A stretch of DNA of 64,000 nt from Cytophagaceae bacterium (GTDB lineage Bacteria > Bacteroidota > Bacteroidia > Cytophagales > Cyclobacteriaceae): NCBI GenBank assembly GCA_006969745.1, contig CP030886.1, forward strand, positions 3,879,234-3,943,233. The letters run 5' to 3'. The notes below the pieces were generated by a model. That model searched no databases. It had not been told where the DNA came from and was given only the letters and a program-made list of their open reading frames with translations. Shown here piece by piece: positions 63,792-64,000 of the stretch (its first letter is position 1; every line of letters begins with the position of its first letter). The position numbers were made by a program, and so were the translations under genes.

Positions 63792-64000
63792 CTAATCGCG
63801 ACTTCTTCTTAAGATAGGAGCTAGTTTTTCCTCATAGGACATTGACTTCCATCTTGTAATGTATTCCTCTTCAGAGTTTATGCTGACCCGCCCTGCTACA
63901 TTTAAGTCCTGTATTTTAATGTATAAAACTGGACGCAAAAACCGATCTTCATTCTCTGCATCATAAAAATCAATTTGCTTGGTATTAGCGGTCGAAACCA
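63792..64000 (-). CDS. 3' end of an unrecognised protein gene (C-terminal 68 aa)
   Basis: Reading the minus strand from the right edge gives an open frame of 68 codons to a TAG at 63792-63794. The visible peptide includes IDFYDAENEDRFLRPVLYIK, then LNVAGRVSINSEEEYITRW, and ends in the basic APILRRSRD. Its composition is that of a real soluble protein and the stop is followed by the shared terminator, both of which support a genuine gene. I do not recognise the family. Confidence 0.6.
   Translation of the reverse strand, partial: VSTANTKQIDFYDAENEDRFLRPVLYIKIQDLNVAGRVSINSEEEYITRWKSMSYEEKLAPILRRSRD

Overview
The window looks like chromosome of a gliding or surface-associated Bacteroidota, most likely a marine member of the Cytophagales. 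Evidence: type IX secretion (T9SS) cargo with both type A and type B C-terminal signals, three proteins of the T9SS accessory repertoire (two PorP/SprF-like, one of them fused to a SPOR-like domain), promoter boxes of the Bacteroidota form TAnnTTTG, few clear Shine-Dalgarno sequences, and a miaB / sigma-54 activator pair typical of the phylum. The species cannot be named from the sequence alone.

Layout. Positions 1-2728 (minus) hold miaB and a sigma-54 activator that runs off the left edge. Positions 2807-3670 (plus) hold a gamma-class carbonic anhydrase homologue and a small holin-family membrane protein. Positions 3661-31213 (minus) form a T9SS surface locus, transcribed in the order PorP/SprF-SPOR fusion, 1123-aa type B cargo, 7075-aa type B giant adhesin, PorP/SprF. 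The giant resembles the gliding adhesin SprB in architecture and in its sprB-sprF gene order. It carries two blocks of nearly identical in-frame tandem repeats, 7 x 699 bp and 7 x 651 bp.

Positions 31433-60007 (plus, divergent from the first locus) hold an outer-membrane barrel gene, then an ordered set: a transporter-like/HEAT/cyclic-nucleotide-domain membrane protein; a protein with three TIR-like or Rossmann-like domains; a membrane-anchored STAND NTPase with coiled coil and WD40 repeats; an outer-membrane barrel; a probable lipoprotein; and a second giant protein of about 5583 aa with a type A T9SS signal and seven 339-bp repeats. Stop/start overlap (TIR/STAND) and gaps of 14 and 2 nt indicate co-transcription of the middle genes. 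This set is my candidate for an undescribed envelope-spanning signalling system linked to a secreted surface protein; its function is inferred only.

Positions 60026-64000 hold a shared hairpin terminator, leuS (minus), a small barrel-like exported protein (plus), a second shared terminator, and the 3' end of an unrecognised minus-strand gene. No tRNA, rRNA, insertion sequence, phage module or CRISPR array was seen. No gap between genes exceeds about 250 bases.
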